From positions 1 through 29,776 of the IMG/VR virus record IMGVR_UViG_3300017940_000560: 29,776 nt of DNA; one strand, written 5' to 3'. Shown in pieces: positions 6,871 through 15,183 of this stretch. This DNA comes from a virus. Below the pieces are notes generated by a model, which saw only the letters and a list, made by a program, of their open reading frames with translations, did not search any database and had not been told where the DNA came from. Position 1 is the stretch's first letter, and each line of letters opens with the position of its first letter. The position numbers and the translations under genes are program-made.

Positions 6871-8597
6871 AGTACCTGATCGTGGACTCGAACGGAAAGG
6901 GCCACTTGCCTGTGCGCGACACCGCGAACGGCCCGCTGAACCATCACCTGATGGGCGCGGCGTGGGCGGCCCTGCACGGAGGTTATCGCGGCAACAAGTA
7001 CGAAGGGCCAGACAAGCAGAAAGCCATTGAGAAACTGAAGGCGCTCTACAGGGCAGAGGGGATGCCGCTGCCGAGCGGGCAGTATCGGGATTCGGGGTTC
7101 GGGGTTAGGGTTTCGGGACCCGAAACCCAAATCCCGAACACCGAACCCCGGTTTGTTGTTGCCCTGAGCGATGTCGGTGCCGGCGCAGTGCGCATTCCGC
7201 TCGCCATCACCGGCAAGTGGGCGCGTGACGCGCAGCAATTCTCCATCACCGAGGACGACCTCGAGGAGATCGTTCGCAATTTTGCCCAGCGCAAAAATGG
7301 CGAGATCAACGTCGATTACGACCACGCCAGCGAAATGCCCGAAGTGGCGGCGGGTGGGCCGATTCCGTCGGCCGGGAGAGTTGTGAAGCTCGACACCCCG
7401 GAAGAATTGCGGGATTCGGGATTCGGGGTTAGGGTTTCGGGTCCCGAAACCCGAACCCCAAAACCCGAACCCCGATTCGTCTTGTACGGGACGTACGAGC
7501 CTACCGACCGCGCGCGCGCACTCATCAAGAATCGTGAATATCGTTACATCTCCCCCGCCATCGATTGGGGCGCGAAATCGAAGCAGACGGGCAAGCCGCA
7601 GGGCACCACGCTCACCAGCGTCGCGCTCACCAATCGGCCGTTCCTGGAAGAGCTGCCGCAGATCCGGCTCTCTGATCCCTCGTATCAGCTCGTGGATGTC
7701 GGCGACGTGCACGTGGATTCCTCGCTGGGATCACCTGAAGACGACGCGATTCGGGATTCGGGGTTAGGGTTTCGCAGAGAAGGACCAAGGGCTTCTTCCG
7801 CTCCGAAAAGCAAACCCCGAATCCCGGAACCCGGTTCTTCTGCGAACCCCGAAACCCGAACCCCGAACCCCGGAAGTCAAACCCCGAACCCCGATTTCAA
7901 AGGAGGTCACATGAAGCAAGTGAAGCTCTCAGTCGAAGACGGCAAGGTGCGCGTCGCGCACGACGATTTTGGTGACGCCTACTACGCCGACCCCGAGGAA
8001 ATGAAACAGTGCCTCGACGATTTGGGCTTCGGCCCGGCGGAGGGTGGCGAAGCGCCGGACGAGTCTGTGGCGGAAGAGATTCGCGACCTGGCCGGGATGC
8101 CCGCGCCGGAAGATGGCGGCGCGTCCGCTCAGCCGGTCGCGACGCTTTCCGAATGCGTCGCCGCGCTGCGGCGCCGGCTCGGGGCGCGCGCCGAGATTTC
8201 ACTCGCCCAGGCCGGCACGCTGCTCTCCGAGAGCGAAGCCGGCGGCAAATTCATCGCCGCCGCCGACTACTTCCGCTGGCGCGTCGAGCAGGAGCTGGAC
8301 CAAGCCGTGAAAAGCGGCAAAGTGCTGCCGCGCCAACGCGACGATTGGAGAAAAATCGCCCTCTCGGATTTTCCCACCTTCCGCAAAATCGTCGCCGAGC
8401 AGAAACCGCAAGTGCCGCTGCGCCCCGTGGGGCTCGCGGGCGCCGGGCCCGAAGACCCGCAGGCGCAAGTCAAGCTGCTGGCCGAGCAGCGCATGAGGGA
8501 GCGCCGCATTTCCTTCGGCCAGGCGCTCAGCGAGATCGGGCGCGAGCAGCCGGAACTCGTTCACCAGTATCGCCGCGCCGTGAGCGGAGGTGAGTAG
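6699..8597 (+). CDS. Prohead protease with fused scaffold (Mu I-like)
   Basis: The 632-residue product matches the Mu I-like protease at residues ~152-345: VRIPLAITGKWARDAQQFSI, the conserved INVDYDHAS, then YRYISPAIDWG and TSVALTNRPFLEELPQ. It matures the prohead by cleaving scaffold and probably itself. Residues ~60-128 (HLMGAAWAALHGGYRGNK...) form a separate small domain I do not recognise. Residues 405-632 are a charged, helical scaffold-like region with its own start (see 7911). Repeats are inserted in frame at residues ~28-58, 130-151, 238-259 and 351-398, always between domains or in loops, so the protease core motifs are intact. ATG 6699 has AAAGGAG 7 bases upstream. Confidence 0.82.
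   Translation: MQATTPNRTSSTTILAQVGTEKGQRAVQNSNLPLATRHLPLGSSIQNPKSKIQNHLPQYLIVDSNGKGHLPVRDTANGPLNHHLMGAAWAALHGGYRGNKYEGPDKQKAIEKLKALYRAEGMPLPSGQYRDSGFGVRVSGPETQIPNTEPRFVVALSDVGAGAVRIPLAITGKWARDAQQFSITEDDLEEIVRNFAQRKNGEINVDYDHASEMPEVAAGGPIPSAGRVVKLDTPEELRDSGFGVRVSGPETRTPKPEPRFVLYGTYEPTDRARALIKNREYRYISPAIDWGAKSKQTGKPQGTTLTSVALTNRPFLEELPQIRLSDPSYQLVDVGDVHVDSSLGSPEDDAIRDSGLGFRREGPRASSAPKSKPRIPEPGSSANPETRTPNPGSQTPNPDFKGGHMKQVKLSVEDGKVRVAHDDFGDAYYADPEEMKQCLDDLGFGPAEGGEAPDESVAEEIRDLAGMPAPEDGGASAQPVATLSECVAALRRRLGARAEISLAQAGTLLSESEAGGKFIAAADYFRWRVEQELDQAVKSGKVLPRQRDDWRKIALSDFPTFRKIVAEQKPQVPLRPVGLAGAGPEDPQAQVKLLAEQRMRERRISFGQALSEIGREQPELVHQYRRAVSGGE
7086..7152. repeat. In-frame palindromic element, family F, copy 1 in protease gene
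   Basis: CGGGATTCGGGGTTCGGGG words run into their complement around the TTTCGGGACCCGAAA centre. It encodes RDSGFGVRVSGPETQIP and then NTEPRF, between the N-terminal domain and the protease core. Copy 2 at 7410-7474 has the same frame and nearly the same peptide. Confidence 0.9.
7410..7474. repeat. In-frame palindromic element, family F, copy 2 in protease gene
   Basis: It has the same architecture and frame as copy 1, encoding RDSGFGVRVSGPETRTP then KPEPRF. It interrupts the protease domain between GRVVKLDTPEEL and VLYGTYEPTDRARAL, a position that must be a surface loop if the enzyme is active. Confidence 0.9.
7749..7893. repeat. In-frame long family F element joining protease and scaffold
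   Basis: CGGGATTCGGGGTTAGGG words, an internal segment, then two blocks of CCCCGAACCCC words. The internal segment TTTCGCAGA..AAGGACC.AGG (7770-7790) matches 17677-17697 at 19 of 21 positions, so long family F copies share a defined core. The element ends 17 bases before the scaffold ATG and may have removed an ancestral stop codon. Confidence 0.85.
7911..8597 (+). CDS. Scaffold protein from an internal start inside the protease gene
   Basis: The in-frame ATG at 7911 has a near-perfect ribosome binding site, AAAGGAGG, at 7899-7906, the strongest kind seen in this window. Translation from here gives a 228-residue acidic, helix-rich protein (EEMKQCLDDLGFGP near the start, then IAAADYFRWRVEQELDQAV) without a protease domain. 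Mu makes its scaffold (Z) from an internal start in the I gene, so this is the expected layout. Scaffold shapes the prohead and is removed by the protease. Alternatively, it was a separate gene joined to the protease when a repeat landed in the spacer. Both full-length and short forms may be made. Confidence 0.6.
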   Translation: MKQVKLSVEDGKVRVAHDDFGDAYYADPEEMKQCLDDLGFGPAEGGEAPDESVAEEIRDLAGMPAPEDGGASAQPVATLSECVAALRRRLGARAEISLAQAGTLLSESEAGGKFIAAADYFRWRVEQELDQAVKSGKVLPRQRDDWRKIALSDFPTFRKIVAEQKPQVPLRPVGLAGAGPEDPQAQVKLLAEQRMRERRISFGQALSEIGREQPELVHQYRRAVSGGE

Positions 8598-8660
8598 CTG
8601 TCAGCCCTCAGCCGTCAGCGATCAGCAGGCTGAAAGCTGAGAGCTGATAGCTGACGGCTT
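8598..8660. repeat. Intergenic inverted repeat, family C
   Basis: Starting at the base after the scaffold stop, CTGTCAGCCCTCAGCCGTCAGC words face TGAAAGCTGAGAGCTGATAGCTGACGG with only a few bases between. The second copy is at 9295-9376. There is no T-tract, so it is not an obvious terminator. Confidence 0.88.
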
Positions 8661-8698
8661 GCCCAGATTTCAGTACCTAAAATCTCAAGGAGGATCGA

Positions 8699-9112
8699 AT
8701 GGCAGGAGCAACGTACGTTCTCGATAAGACTTATCGGATCACTTCGTCGGGCGGGGTCGGCAGATACCTGGCCGTCGGGATTGGAGCCAACGACGGCGAT
8801 TGCCAGTTGCCCACCTCAGCTAGCCAGCTAGCCTATGGCATCACGCAGGAGGCGCAGCCCAACCAGAACGAGAATGTGATCGTGCGCAAGTACGGCATCT
8901 CCCGGGCTTACGCCAATAGCCCCATCAACAAGGGCGACTACGTGGAGGTGGCGGGCTCGAGCGGATACTTGCAGACCGCCAACCTCACCACGCTGCCCCC
9001 CACGGCCACGCTGCACAACGTCGTGGGGATTGCGGAAAGCTCGGCCTCGGCATCAGGCCAGATCTTCTTCGTGTTTCTGGCGCCCAATCCGTGCGTCGTG
9101 CCGCACGACTAG
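8699..9112 (+). CDS. Capsid cement/decoration protein (DUF2190-like)
   Basis: The 137-residue protein is rich in Gly, Ala, Ser and beta-prone residues. It has a beta-roll pattern with YLAVGIGANDGD near residue 25, AYGITQEA (~45) and INKGDYVEV (~75), resembling the small DUF2190-type head proteins that sit before the major capsid gene. Such proteins decorate and stabilise the expanded capsid. The ribosome binding site AAGGAGG is excellent and ends a few bases before the ATG, fitting high expression. Position between scaffold and capsid gene is strong support. The exact family was not checked by search. Confidence 0.6.
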   Translation: MAGATYVLDKTYRITSSGGVGRYLAVGIGANDGDCQLPTSASQLAYGITQEAQPNQNENVIVRKYGISRAYANSPINKGDYVEVAGSSGYLQTANLTTLPPTATLHNVVGIAESSASASGQIFFVFLAPNPCVVPHD

Positions 9113-9120
9113 TTCCGACG

Positions 9121-9199
9121 GGAGTAGGGAGTCGGGGGTAGGGAGTCGGGAAGCCGACCGCGGTCTTCCCTAATCCCTAATTCCTAATCCCTAATCCCT
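9121..9199. repeat. Intergenic inverted repeat, family D
   Basis: GGAGTAGGGAGTCGGGGGTAGGG words face CCCTAATCCCTAATTCC words across a short GC-rich centre. Family D recurs right after the capsid gene at 10368-10456. Confidence 0.85.
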
Positions 9200-9425
9200 G
9201 TCTTTCCGCGGGCTCGGTCCCGAGGGTCAGCTCCTCGGGATACTTTTTGCCCGATCGCAGGGAAGCGACCCACTGACGGGTCTCCGCGTTTTTCGAGCTG
9301 TCAGCGGTCAGCCATCAGCTTTCAGCGGGCCTTCACGTGTCTGCTGACGGCTGAAAGCTGACGGCTGAGAGCTTCCAGACCGCCCGCGCGCGGAGCGCCA
9401 TCTGCGATCGGAAGGGAGAATCACC
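9200..9425. other. Spacer before capsid gene
   Basis: Bases 9200-9294 are unique GC-rich spacer with no convincing frame. Bases 9295-9376 are a family C inverted repeat. Bases 9377-9425 are unique sequence ending in the capsid ribosome binding site (GGAAGGGAG, 9410-9418). The 313-base gap before the most highly expressed head gene would be a natural place for a promoter, but I cannot point to convincing -35/-10 boxes. Confidence 0.5.
9295..9376. repeat. Intergenic inverted repeat, family C, second copy
   Basis: GAGCTGTCAGCGGTCAGCCATCAGC words face GCTGACGGCTGAAAGCTGACGGCTGAGAGC around a GGGCCTTCACGTG centre. The words are the same as at 8598-8660, about 640 bases upstream across the cement gene. 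Confidence 0.88.
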
Positions 9426-10361
9426 ATGCCCGATGTCTCAATGGTGCACGTGGACCAGGCGCTGACCCAGGTGTCCATCGCGTACCACAATGGCCAGTTC
9501 ATCGCCGACAAGCTTTTTCCGATGATCCCGGTCAACAAGCAGTCCAACAAGTATTTCATCTATTCCAAAGACCGCTTCCGCACCATGCAGGACGCGCGCC
9601 GGCCGGGAGCCAAGGCCAACGAGATCGAGTGGTCGCTCTCCACCGACACCTACTACGCGGAAGGGCACGCGCTCGCCGAGGCCATCCCCGACGAGCTGCG
9701 CGCCAACGCCGACCCGGCCATCGACATTGACGTGGACGTGACCGAAACGCTGACCGATCTGCTCTTCGTGCAGCGCGAGGTGGCGGTGGCCAATACCTGC
9801 ACCAACCCGGCCCTCCTGACGCAAAACGCCACGCTCTCCGGCACCAGCCAGTGGTCCGACTACGTGAACTCCGATCCCATCGTGGCCGTCGAAGCGCAGA
9901 AGGCCACCATTCAACAACAGATCGGGCAGCCGCCCAATTCGCTCCTGGTCAGCTTCCCGGTGTTTCTCCAACTACGAAACCACCCCAAAGTGACTGACCG
10001 GTTCAAGTATACCCAGGTGGGTATCATCCAGCCTGAACACCTGAAAGCGGTGTTCAACGTGGATAACTTCATCGTCGCCGGCGCGGTGATGAACACCGCC
10101 GCGGAAGGCGCGGCCGACTCGCTCAACTTTATTTGGGGCAAAAACGCCGTGCTCTTCTACCAGCCGCCCTCGCCCGGGCGGCGCGCCGTCTCGCTGGGTT
10201 ATCAGTTCACCTGGCTGTTCGGCTCGAACACGGAGGGCTTCCTGGTGAAACGCTACCGCGATGAGTCACGCACCTCCGACATCGTGGAAGTGCAGCGCTA
10301 CTACGCCTTGAAAGTGGTGGCGCCCACCGCGGCGTTTCTGTGGCTCTCGGCCGTCGCGTAA
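9426..10361 (+). CDS. Major capsid protein
   Basis: The 311-residue protein has the size, position and features of a Mu T-like / HK97-fold capsid protein: an N-terminal FIADKLFPMIPV segment (residues ~26-37), the DELRANADPAIDIDVDVTE helix region (~91-109), a central domain with LVSFPVFLQLRNHPKV (~175-190), and the FYQPPSPGRRAVSLGYQFTW segment (~244-263) with YALKVVAP near the end. It forms the icosahedral shell. There is no repeat insertion in this gene, unlike terminase and protease. The ribosome binding site GGGAG is well placed and the gene stands alone between two repeat-filled spacers. Confidence 0.8.
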   Translation: MPDVSMVHVDQALTQVSIAYHNGQFIADKLFPMIPVNKQSNKYFIYSKDRFRTMQDARRPGAKANEIEWSLSTDTYYAEGHALAEAIPDELRANADPAIDIDVDVTETLTDLLFVQREVAVANTCTNPALLTQNATLSGTSQWSDYVNSDPIVAVEAQKATIQQQIGQPPNSLLVSFPVFLQLRNHPKVTDRFKYTQVGIIQPEHLKAVFNVDNFIVAGAVMNTAAEGAADSLNFIWGKNAVLFYQPPSPGRRAVSLGYQFTWLFGSNTEGFLVKRYRDESRTSDIVEVQRYYALKVVAPTAAFLWLSAVA

Positions 10362-10367
10362 GGAGAC

Positions 10368-10456
10368 AGGGATTAGGAATTAGGAGTTAGGAATTAGGAA
10401 GAGCACAGCTTCCGGTTCCTTCCCTAATTCCTAAGCCCTAGTTCCTAATTCCTAGT
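10368..10456. repeat. Intergenic inverted repeat, family D, second copy
   Basis: GGGATTAGGAATTAGGAGTTAGG words face CCCTAATTCCTAAGCCCTAG words around a roughly 20-base centre (AGAGCACAGCTTCCGG). It directly follows the capsid gene stop and leads into the next ribosome binding site. Confidence 0.88.
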
Positions 10457-10468
10457 TTGGAGAAAATC

Positions 10469-10954
10469 ATGGGATTCACCACCATCGACGCCGTCGCCGC
10501 TCACTATCCGGGCTTTCAGCGCGGCGTCGTCAATCAAAATCCGTCGGACGTGCAGATCCAGGCCTGGATTGAAAACCAGAGCGCGCGCATCTCCGCGCTG
10601 GCCCTGGCCCGCGGCTACGCGCTCGCCAATCTGTCCAACAACAACCCGCAGGCTTACTCGCTTCTGGCGCTGATGAACGAAGTTGGCGCCGCTGCGGACC
10701 TGGGTGACGCGCTCTTTTCCATGATCGGCCCGGAATCTTCGGCGCAGGGCTGGGCCAATCCCAACACCTTGCGCCGCAGCTACGAGAACATGCTCGCTGA
10801 GCTCAACCGCGGCGCCTACGACAAACTGTTCAACACGCTGGCGCGCACCGGGGATGTTTTCCCTGCCCTCGGCGGCACGGCGGGCCAGGAAACTGATCCC
10901 ACCGATCCCGAGACCGACAGCAATCTGTCGTTTCGGAAAGGGGACGTTTACTGA
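10469..10954 (+). CDS. Head-tail connector / head completion protein (gp36-like position)
   Basis: The 161-residue, largely helical protein starts FTTIDAVAAHYPGFQRG and continues VQIQAWIENQSARISALALARGY, a pattern typical of adaptor proteins that dock under the portal (the Mu gp36/DUF1320 or HK97 gp6 position). The gene sits just after the capsid gene and its TGA overlaps the next ATG (10952-10956), which also points to neck function. TTGGAG is the ribosome binding site for ATG 10469. An in-frame TTG at 10457 is part of that site rather than a start. The assignment rests on position and overall pattern, not on a diagnostic motif. Confidence 0.55.
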   Translation: MGFTTIDAVAAHYPGFQRGVVNQNPSDVQIQAWIENQSARISALALARGYALANLSNNNPQAYSLLALMNEVGAAADLGDALFSMIGPESSAQGWANPNTLRRSYENMLAELNRGAYDKLFNTLARTGDVFPALGGTAGQETDPTDPETDSNLSFRKGDVY

Positions 10955-11481
10955 TGCAGTTCACTTACGACATCGATTCGGAACCGGTCGATCGAGGCCT
11001 GGAGTCGTTCCAGAGCTCGCTCGCGGACAACTCGCCCGCGCTCGCACTCATCGCCGACGACTTTCGCGAAATGATGGCGGAGCAATTCGCGACCGAAGGC
11101 GCCTCCGGCGGCACGCCGTGGTCGCCGCTCGCGCCTTCCACGCTCCGTTCGCGCCGCTCCGGCGGCGCAATCCTGGAATCCACCGGGGCGCTGCTCGCGT
11201 CGCTGACCGATCCGGGCTCGGCCGACCACGTCGAAGAAGCGGACAGCCAATCGCTGACCATCGGCTCGAGTTTGCCCTATGCGCTTTTCCATCAGACGGG
11301 CGCCGGCCGAGGCTTCGGCCTGACTTCCATCCCGTCCGGCCGTGGCTTGGGGCGCGGATTGCCGATGCGGCCCATCGTCGTGCTCACCGACGAACGAAGC
11401 GGGAGCTGGGTGGACATGGTTGGCCAAGGTCTCGAAGAGAAGGCACTTCTGTTGGGCGGGGATGAATTGGGAGGACAGTGA
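10954..11481 (+). CDS. Virion morphogenesis / tail completion protein (gpG/gpS-like)
   Basis: The 175-residue product shows the hallmark pattern of the phage virion morphogenesis family: a helical N-terminus, then FATEGASGGTPWSPLAPSTL (residues ~48-67), ILESTGALLASLTDP (~73-87), a YALFHQTGAGRG segment (~109-120) and the RGLPMRPIVVLTDE end (~134-147). These proteins join tails to heads. The start overlaps the previous stop by one base, so the two are coupled. No repeat occurs inside the gene. I am fairly sure of the family. Confidence 0.75.
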   Translation: MQFTYDIDSEPVDRGLESFQSSLADNSPALALIADDFREMMAEQFATEGASGGTPWSPLAPSTLRSRRSGGAILESTGALLASLTDPGSADHVEEADSQSLTIGSSLPYALFHQTGAGRGFGLTSIPSGRGLGRGLPMRPIVVLTDERSGSWVDMVGQGLEEKALLLGGDELGGQ

Positions 11482-11567
11482 ATTGCCGATTGTCGATTGA
11501 TGATTGCCGATTGACTTCGGCAACTGCAAATCGCCAATCGCAAATCGGCAATCACAGATCAGCAATG
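11482..11567. repeat. Intergenic inverted repeat, family B
   Basis: GATTGTCGATTGATGATTGCC words face GGCAACTGCAAATCGCCAATCGC words. An open frame runs back through its right arm (from 11504), but the encoded residues (NCKSPIANRQSQISN) are plain repeat translation, so the next gene is taken to start at 11570. Confidence 0.87.
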
Positions 11568-11569
11568 TT

Positions 11570-12124
11570 ATGACTCAACGATATCAAGCGCAATTCGCGA
11601 AGCAGCTTGTCAACCAGTTGATCGCTATTTTGCAGCGCGATCAGCAGGCAGCGCTCGCGGTCATCAACGCGTCGCGCCCCCCGGGCCGGACGCTGAATCC
11701 TTTCGCGGCGTTCTTCAAAGAAGCGGCGCCGATTCAAAACTGGCCGGCAATCGTCCTGGTCGCTCGCACCGCGCAGTTCGACCAGGCTTCCGACGCCGAC
11801 CTGCGGACTCAAACACACGCTTTTTTCTGTGCCATGGCGATTTCAGGCACGGACCCCGAGTGGCTGGCCGATGACGCGATGGACTATTTGCACGCTGTGG
11901 ACATCGTTTTGACTTCCGTGCCACTCGGGGACTTTTATCTGCCGCTGCCCATCAGTCACCGCACCGTGCCCAGCGGCCAGACCAGCGGGCTAAGTTCGGC
12001 GGTCAGCAAAATCCAGGATCTGCGCGTTACCCGGCACGACATGGGCTCGCTCGTCGCACGCCGCGGCGGCACGCTGGCCCGCGGCCCGCAGATTGAATTC
12101 GTGATCGAGTTGGAGGAAAGATGA
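11570..12124 (+). CDS. Tail terminator / neck protein (Mu gp37-like position)
   Basis: The 184-residue protein has a helical N-terminal third ([18 protein letters not shown]), then beta-prone segments ([27 protein letters not shown]) and a mixed C-terminus ending FVIELEER. The size, alternating pattern and place between the gpG-like gene and the tail genes suggest a tail terminator or neck protein. No diagnostic motif is visible. ATG 11570 lies directly after a family B repeat and has no clear ribosome binding site. Its own end encodes GAGGAAAG, which serves the next gene, whose ATG overlaps this stop (12121-12124). Confidence 0.45.
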   Translation: MTQRYQAQFAKQLVNQLIAILQRDQQAALAVINASRPPGRTLNPFAAFFKEAAPIQNWPAIVLVARTAQFDQASDADLRTQTHAFFCAMAISGTDPEWLADDAMDYLHAVDIVLTSVPLGDFYLPLPISHRTVPSGQTSGLSSAVSKIQDLRVTRHDMGSLVARRGGTLARGPQIEFVIELEER

Positions 12125-15100
12125 GATCGGAAATTAGAAATCAGAAATCAGAAATCAGAAGCAATGAACTAGAAGTCCAGAGCAAGAGATCGGCTTTCAG
12201 CGGCAGCGTGGAAACAGCCGCTGCTCGTCATTCTGTTTTCTGCTTTCTAATTTCTGCTTTCTGCCTTCTGCTTTCCGCGTTCTGCTTCTTGCCTTCTGCT
12301 TTCGCCAACACCCAGGTGACCGGAGTGTATTCCCTTCCCGCCAACGCCGTGGTGATGACCACGGTCAACGGTAACCCCGAATACGGGCTGATCTTTGCCC
12401 AACGCAACAAGCCGGTGACCTATAACGGGACTCTGTATTTTAACAATGTGGTGAATGCCTATTTGGATGTCAACGGCAACATAAACGACGGGAACGGGAA
12501 CGCAGGGATCAACTTGATTCCCGACGCCAACGCCACGCCGGGCGACAGCTACTACGTGGTGACCATCAACATCCAGGGCACGGTGCACACGGAAATCTGG
12601 ATTGTTCCGGACCAGCCGTCGGTCAACGTCGCCTCGATCATCCAGCCCTCTGCGCCGCCGTCGGGCGGGACCGCACCGCCCACCTTCTTTTATCAGACCT
12701 TGCAGCAGACGGGAGCGAACTTGCCACAGCGGCCGGCGCTGAACCTCAGCGGCTCCGGCGTGAGCTGCGTTGATAACTCGGGTCTCCAGCGGACGGACTG
12801 CACGATCAGCGGGTCGCAAGCCAGCACGGCCACGCCCACCGCGCCCGGCACGGTGGAGACCGATCAATTCGCATCCATGCCGGTTGTTTACCTCAAGAGC
12901 AGCACGGACTCTTTGCTCACCGGCAGGGTCCCGACCAGCCGGCAGGTCCTAACCACAGCGCCTCTCTCGGGTGGCGGCCCCCTCGCCTCCGACCTCACGC
13001 TCTCGATGCCGCAGGCCATGAGTACACAAAGTGGCTATCTCGCTTCCACAGACTGGTCAACCTTTAATTCCAAGCTGAGCACTGCCGTCACCAGCGTGGG
13101 CTTCGTCGGCGACGGCACAGTGCTCAGCTCCACGCCCAGCTCGCCCGTGACGACCACGGGCAACGTTTCGGCAACACTCTTGTCGCAAACGAAGAACACG
13201 TTCCTGGCCGGGCCGGCAAGCGGCAGCGCTGCCCCGCCGATCTTCCGCGCGCTGGCGAGTGCGGACCTGCCCGCCATCAATCTGGCCGCGAGCGGCGCCG
13301 GCGGTGTAACAGGCAACTTACCGGTGAGCAATCTCAACGGCGGCACAAACGCCTCAAGCACTACATTCTGGCGCGGTGACGGCACTTGGGCAACGCCAGC
13401 CGGCGGCGGGAACGGCACGGTTAACTCCGGCACCGCCGGGCACCTGGCCTACTACGCGACTTCGACGAACGCCGTGAGCGACATGGGCTCGGACTTCAGC
13501 TTCAACACGCATACGCTCAGCGGAGGGCCTTCGGCCATTCTCGATCTGAGCGCGGCGAGCCTCGCTAACGTGAAGTTAAACTCGAGCGGCTTCACGAATG
13601 GCGACATGGTGATCGGCAACGTCTCAGGCGGAGTCTTGAATCTGGCCGATGGCGGCTCGCCGATTGTCAAGTGGAACGCGAATGCCAATCCGAGCGGCGA
13701 TCTGAACCTGACTATGAATGGTTTTCAGAGCGTGCTGAGCGGCCACAATTTCGGCAGCGGCTCGACCAAAGATGGCTTTGTCGTCAGCGACCTCTCGACG
13801 AATCAGAGTTCGGGCTACGCGCAAACTTGGTCTATCGCCTCGGGCGGCGGATCGTTGTGGCATGGCCCGCGAGTCTTGCAGGCCACGGCAGCGACAAGCT
13901 CCAACAATTATGCTTCGAACGGCTTTCATTGGCATTCGACCTATTGGAACGGGTCGGTGTCGGCGATTGACGAATGGAAACTCGCGCCGGTGCTAGGTTC
14001 GGGCGCCAATCCCACTTCAACACTGACTGCGTCGCATACGGGTTCGAGCGGCGCCGCGGCAGTTAGCCTTCCGGCGTTGACGTTGACCAACGTAGCTTCG
14101 GGGACGCAGTGCCTGCACGCCAATTCATCCGGCGCGGTGACCGGCACCGGGTCGGATTGCGGCTCGGGCGGCCTGGGCGATCCCGGCAGCAATGGGATCG
14201 TGAAGCGAACCGCACTAAATACTACGGCCATCGCCACCTCAACGGATGTCGTTGGGCTCTTCACATCCTGTTCGGGAACGCAGTACCTGGGCGCAGATGG
14301 TGCCTGCCACACCGCCGGCGGCAGCGGAACGGTCACGCAATCCAGCAGCGCGCAGTACCAAACTGCCGCATTCACTACCGCGACCAACATTACCGGCATT
14401 GGCCCTGGCACTTCCGGGCAGTGCTACATGTCGAATGGCGCCAGCTCCAATCCGTCATTTCAAACCTGCCCCGGATCGTCAGGCGGAACGACGATGAATG
14501 TGAACGGCAGCGCGGTGGCGGCGACATTGAACCTTGGCAACCTGCCCGCCGCGCAGACAGGGGACGTGCTCGGCGTGTGGCAGTATTCGAGTGGCAATGC
14601 TTCAGCCGAAATTCCGACCAGCAGCACCACGACGCCGAGTAAAGTTGCCTCGGCTTCCGGCGCCTTTACCAGTGGCCACGGGGTCAAGGCGAATGCGACG
14701 GGCGACCTGATAGATTCCGGGGCGGCCTACGTAGACAGCACGCAGTTGGTTTCGTCGATGCAGTTTTCGACCTGCGCCACTATCAGTGCGACCGGTTATG
14801 TCGGTGTGTGTTTTAAGAATGCCGCAGAGACGACTCTTCAGTCGCCCGTTGCTTTCTCGTCCGGCACCTTAAAGTCAATGGTTGCTTTCTTCTCCGCAGC
14901 CCCCGGAACGAGCATTACCTGGACTGTCACGGGACGCTGCGGTCCCACTTCAGCGCACTGCACGCCCGGGAACACTGTGTTTTCAACCACCGATCTTGGT
15001 GGCGGTTCATCTGGCACTTGCGTCGTGACCGGAACGTCGCAGCAAGTGTGCGGCGTCTCAGGCGGAAGCACAGCTATTCAAGAAGGCGATTTTGTAGATA

Positions 15101-15183
15101 TCTACGTTGCAGCCTCAGGTGGAACGCCTGCCGCTGCGCTGGTCAATATCACACTTCAATTTACAGGGGTGACGCCGAAGTGA
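12121..15183 (+). CDS. Exported tail-fibre-like protein with repeat-derived signal peptide
   Basis: The 1020-residue protein is rich in Ser, Thr, Gly and Ala. Residues 1-35 are polar/basic, ~39-62 are strongly hydrophobic ([17 protein letters not shown]) and end in SAFA, a plausible signal-peptidase site. Residues ~64-165 form a beta-domain ([12 protein letters not shown]..., IWIVPDQPS). The rest is repetitive fibre sequence with [31 protein letters not shown] and repeated Cys pairs ([13 protein letters not shown]). This resembles phage fibre shafts. The ATG overlaps the previous stop and has GAGGAAAG, so the repeat-derived N-terminus is very probably translated. A signal peptide is odd for a virion fibre, and the place, before the tail tube gene, is also unusual. 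It could be a fibre or a secreted adhesin carried as cargo. Confidence 0.6.
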   Translation: MRSEIRNQKSEIRSNELEVQSKRSAFSGSVETAAARHSVFCFLISAFCLLLSAFCFLPSAFANTQVTGVYSLPANAVVMTTVNGNPEYGLIFAQRNKPVTYNGTLYFNNVVNAYLDVNGNINDGNGNAGINLIPDANATPGDSYYVVTINIQGTVHTEIWIVPDQPSVNVASIIQPSAPPSGGTAPPTFFYQTLQQTGANLPQRPALNLSGSGVSCVDNSGLQRTDCTISGSQASTATPTAPGTVETDQFASMPVVYLKSSTDSLLTGRVPTSRQVLTTAPLSGGGPLASDLTLSMPQAMSTQSGYLASTDWSTFNSKLSTAVTSVGFVGDGTVLSSTPSSPVTTTGNVSATLLSQTKNTFLAGPASGSAAPPIFRALASADLPAINLAASGAGGVTGNLPVSNLNGGTNASSTTFWRGDGTWATPAGGGNGTVNSGTAGHLAYYATSTNAVSDMGSDFSFNTHTLSGGPSAILDLSAASLANVKLNSSGFTNGDMVIGNVSGGVLNLADGGSPIVKWNANANPSGDLNLTMNGFQSVLSGHNFGSGSTKDGFVVSDLSTNQSSGYAQTWSIASGGGSLWHGPRVLQATAATSSNNYASNGFHWHSTYWNGSVSAIDEWKLAPVLGSGANPTSTLTASHTGSSGAAAVSLPALTLTNVASGTQCLHANSSGAVTGTGSDCGSGGLGDPGSNGIVKRTALNTTAIATSTDVVGLFTSCSGTQYLGADGACHTAGGSGTVTQSSSAQYQTAAFTTATNITGIGPGTSGQCYMSNGASSNPSFQTCPGSSGGTTMNVNGSAVAATLNLGNLPAAQTGDVLGVWQYSSGNASAEIPTSSTTTPSKVASASGAFTSGHGVKANATGDLIDSGAAYVDSTQLVSSMQFSTCATISATGYVGVCFKNAAETTLQSPVAFSSGTLKSMVAFFSAAPGTSITWTVTGRCGPTSAHCTPGNTVFSTTDLGGGSSGTCVVTGTSQQVCGVSGGSTAIQEGDFVDIYVAASGGTPAAALVNITLQFTGVTPK
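12122..12305. repeat. In-frame inverted repeat forming a signal-peptide region (AAATCAGA / TTTCTGC words)
   Basis: The left arm (AAATTAGAAATCAGAA at 12131-12146, with more copies of AATCAGA) and the right arm (12238-12253, one mismatch over 16, then TTCTGCTTTCTGCC words to about 12305) belong to the spacer type seen elsewhere but lie entirely within codons. The purine arm encodes Arg/Lys/Asn/Gln/Ser/Glu. The pyrimidine arm encodes Phe/Cys/Leu/Ala. Confidence 0.85.

Noticed and set aside
7046-7712. Long minus-strand open frames opposite the protease gene.
   Set aside because: They are complements of the family F palindromes and protease codons. The palindromes stay open on both strands, which extends spurious frames.
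8009-8593. A 194-codon alternative plus-strand frame inside the scaffold region.
   Set aside because: Arg-rich shadow of the GC-rich scaffold codons. The overlapping frame has the ribosome binding site and a credible protein pattern.
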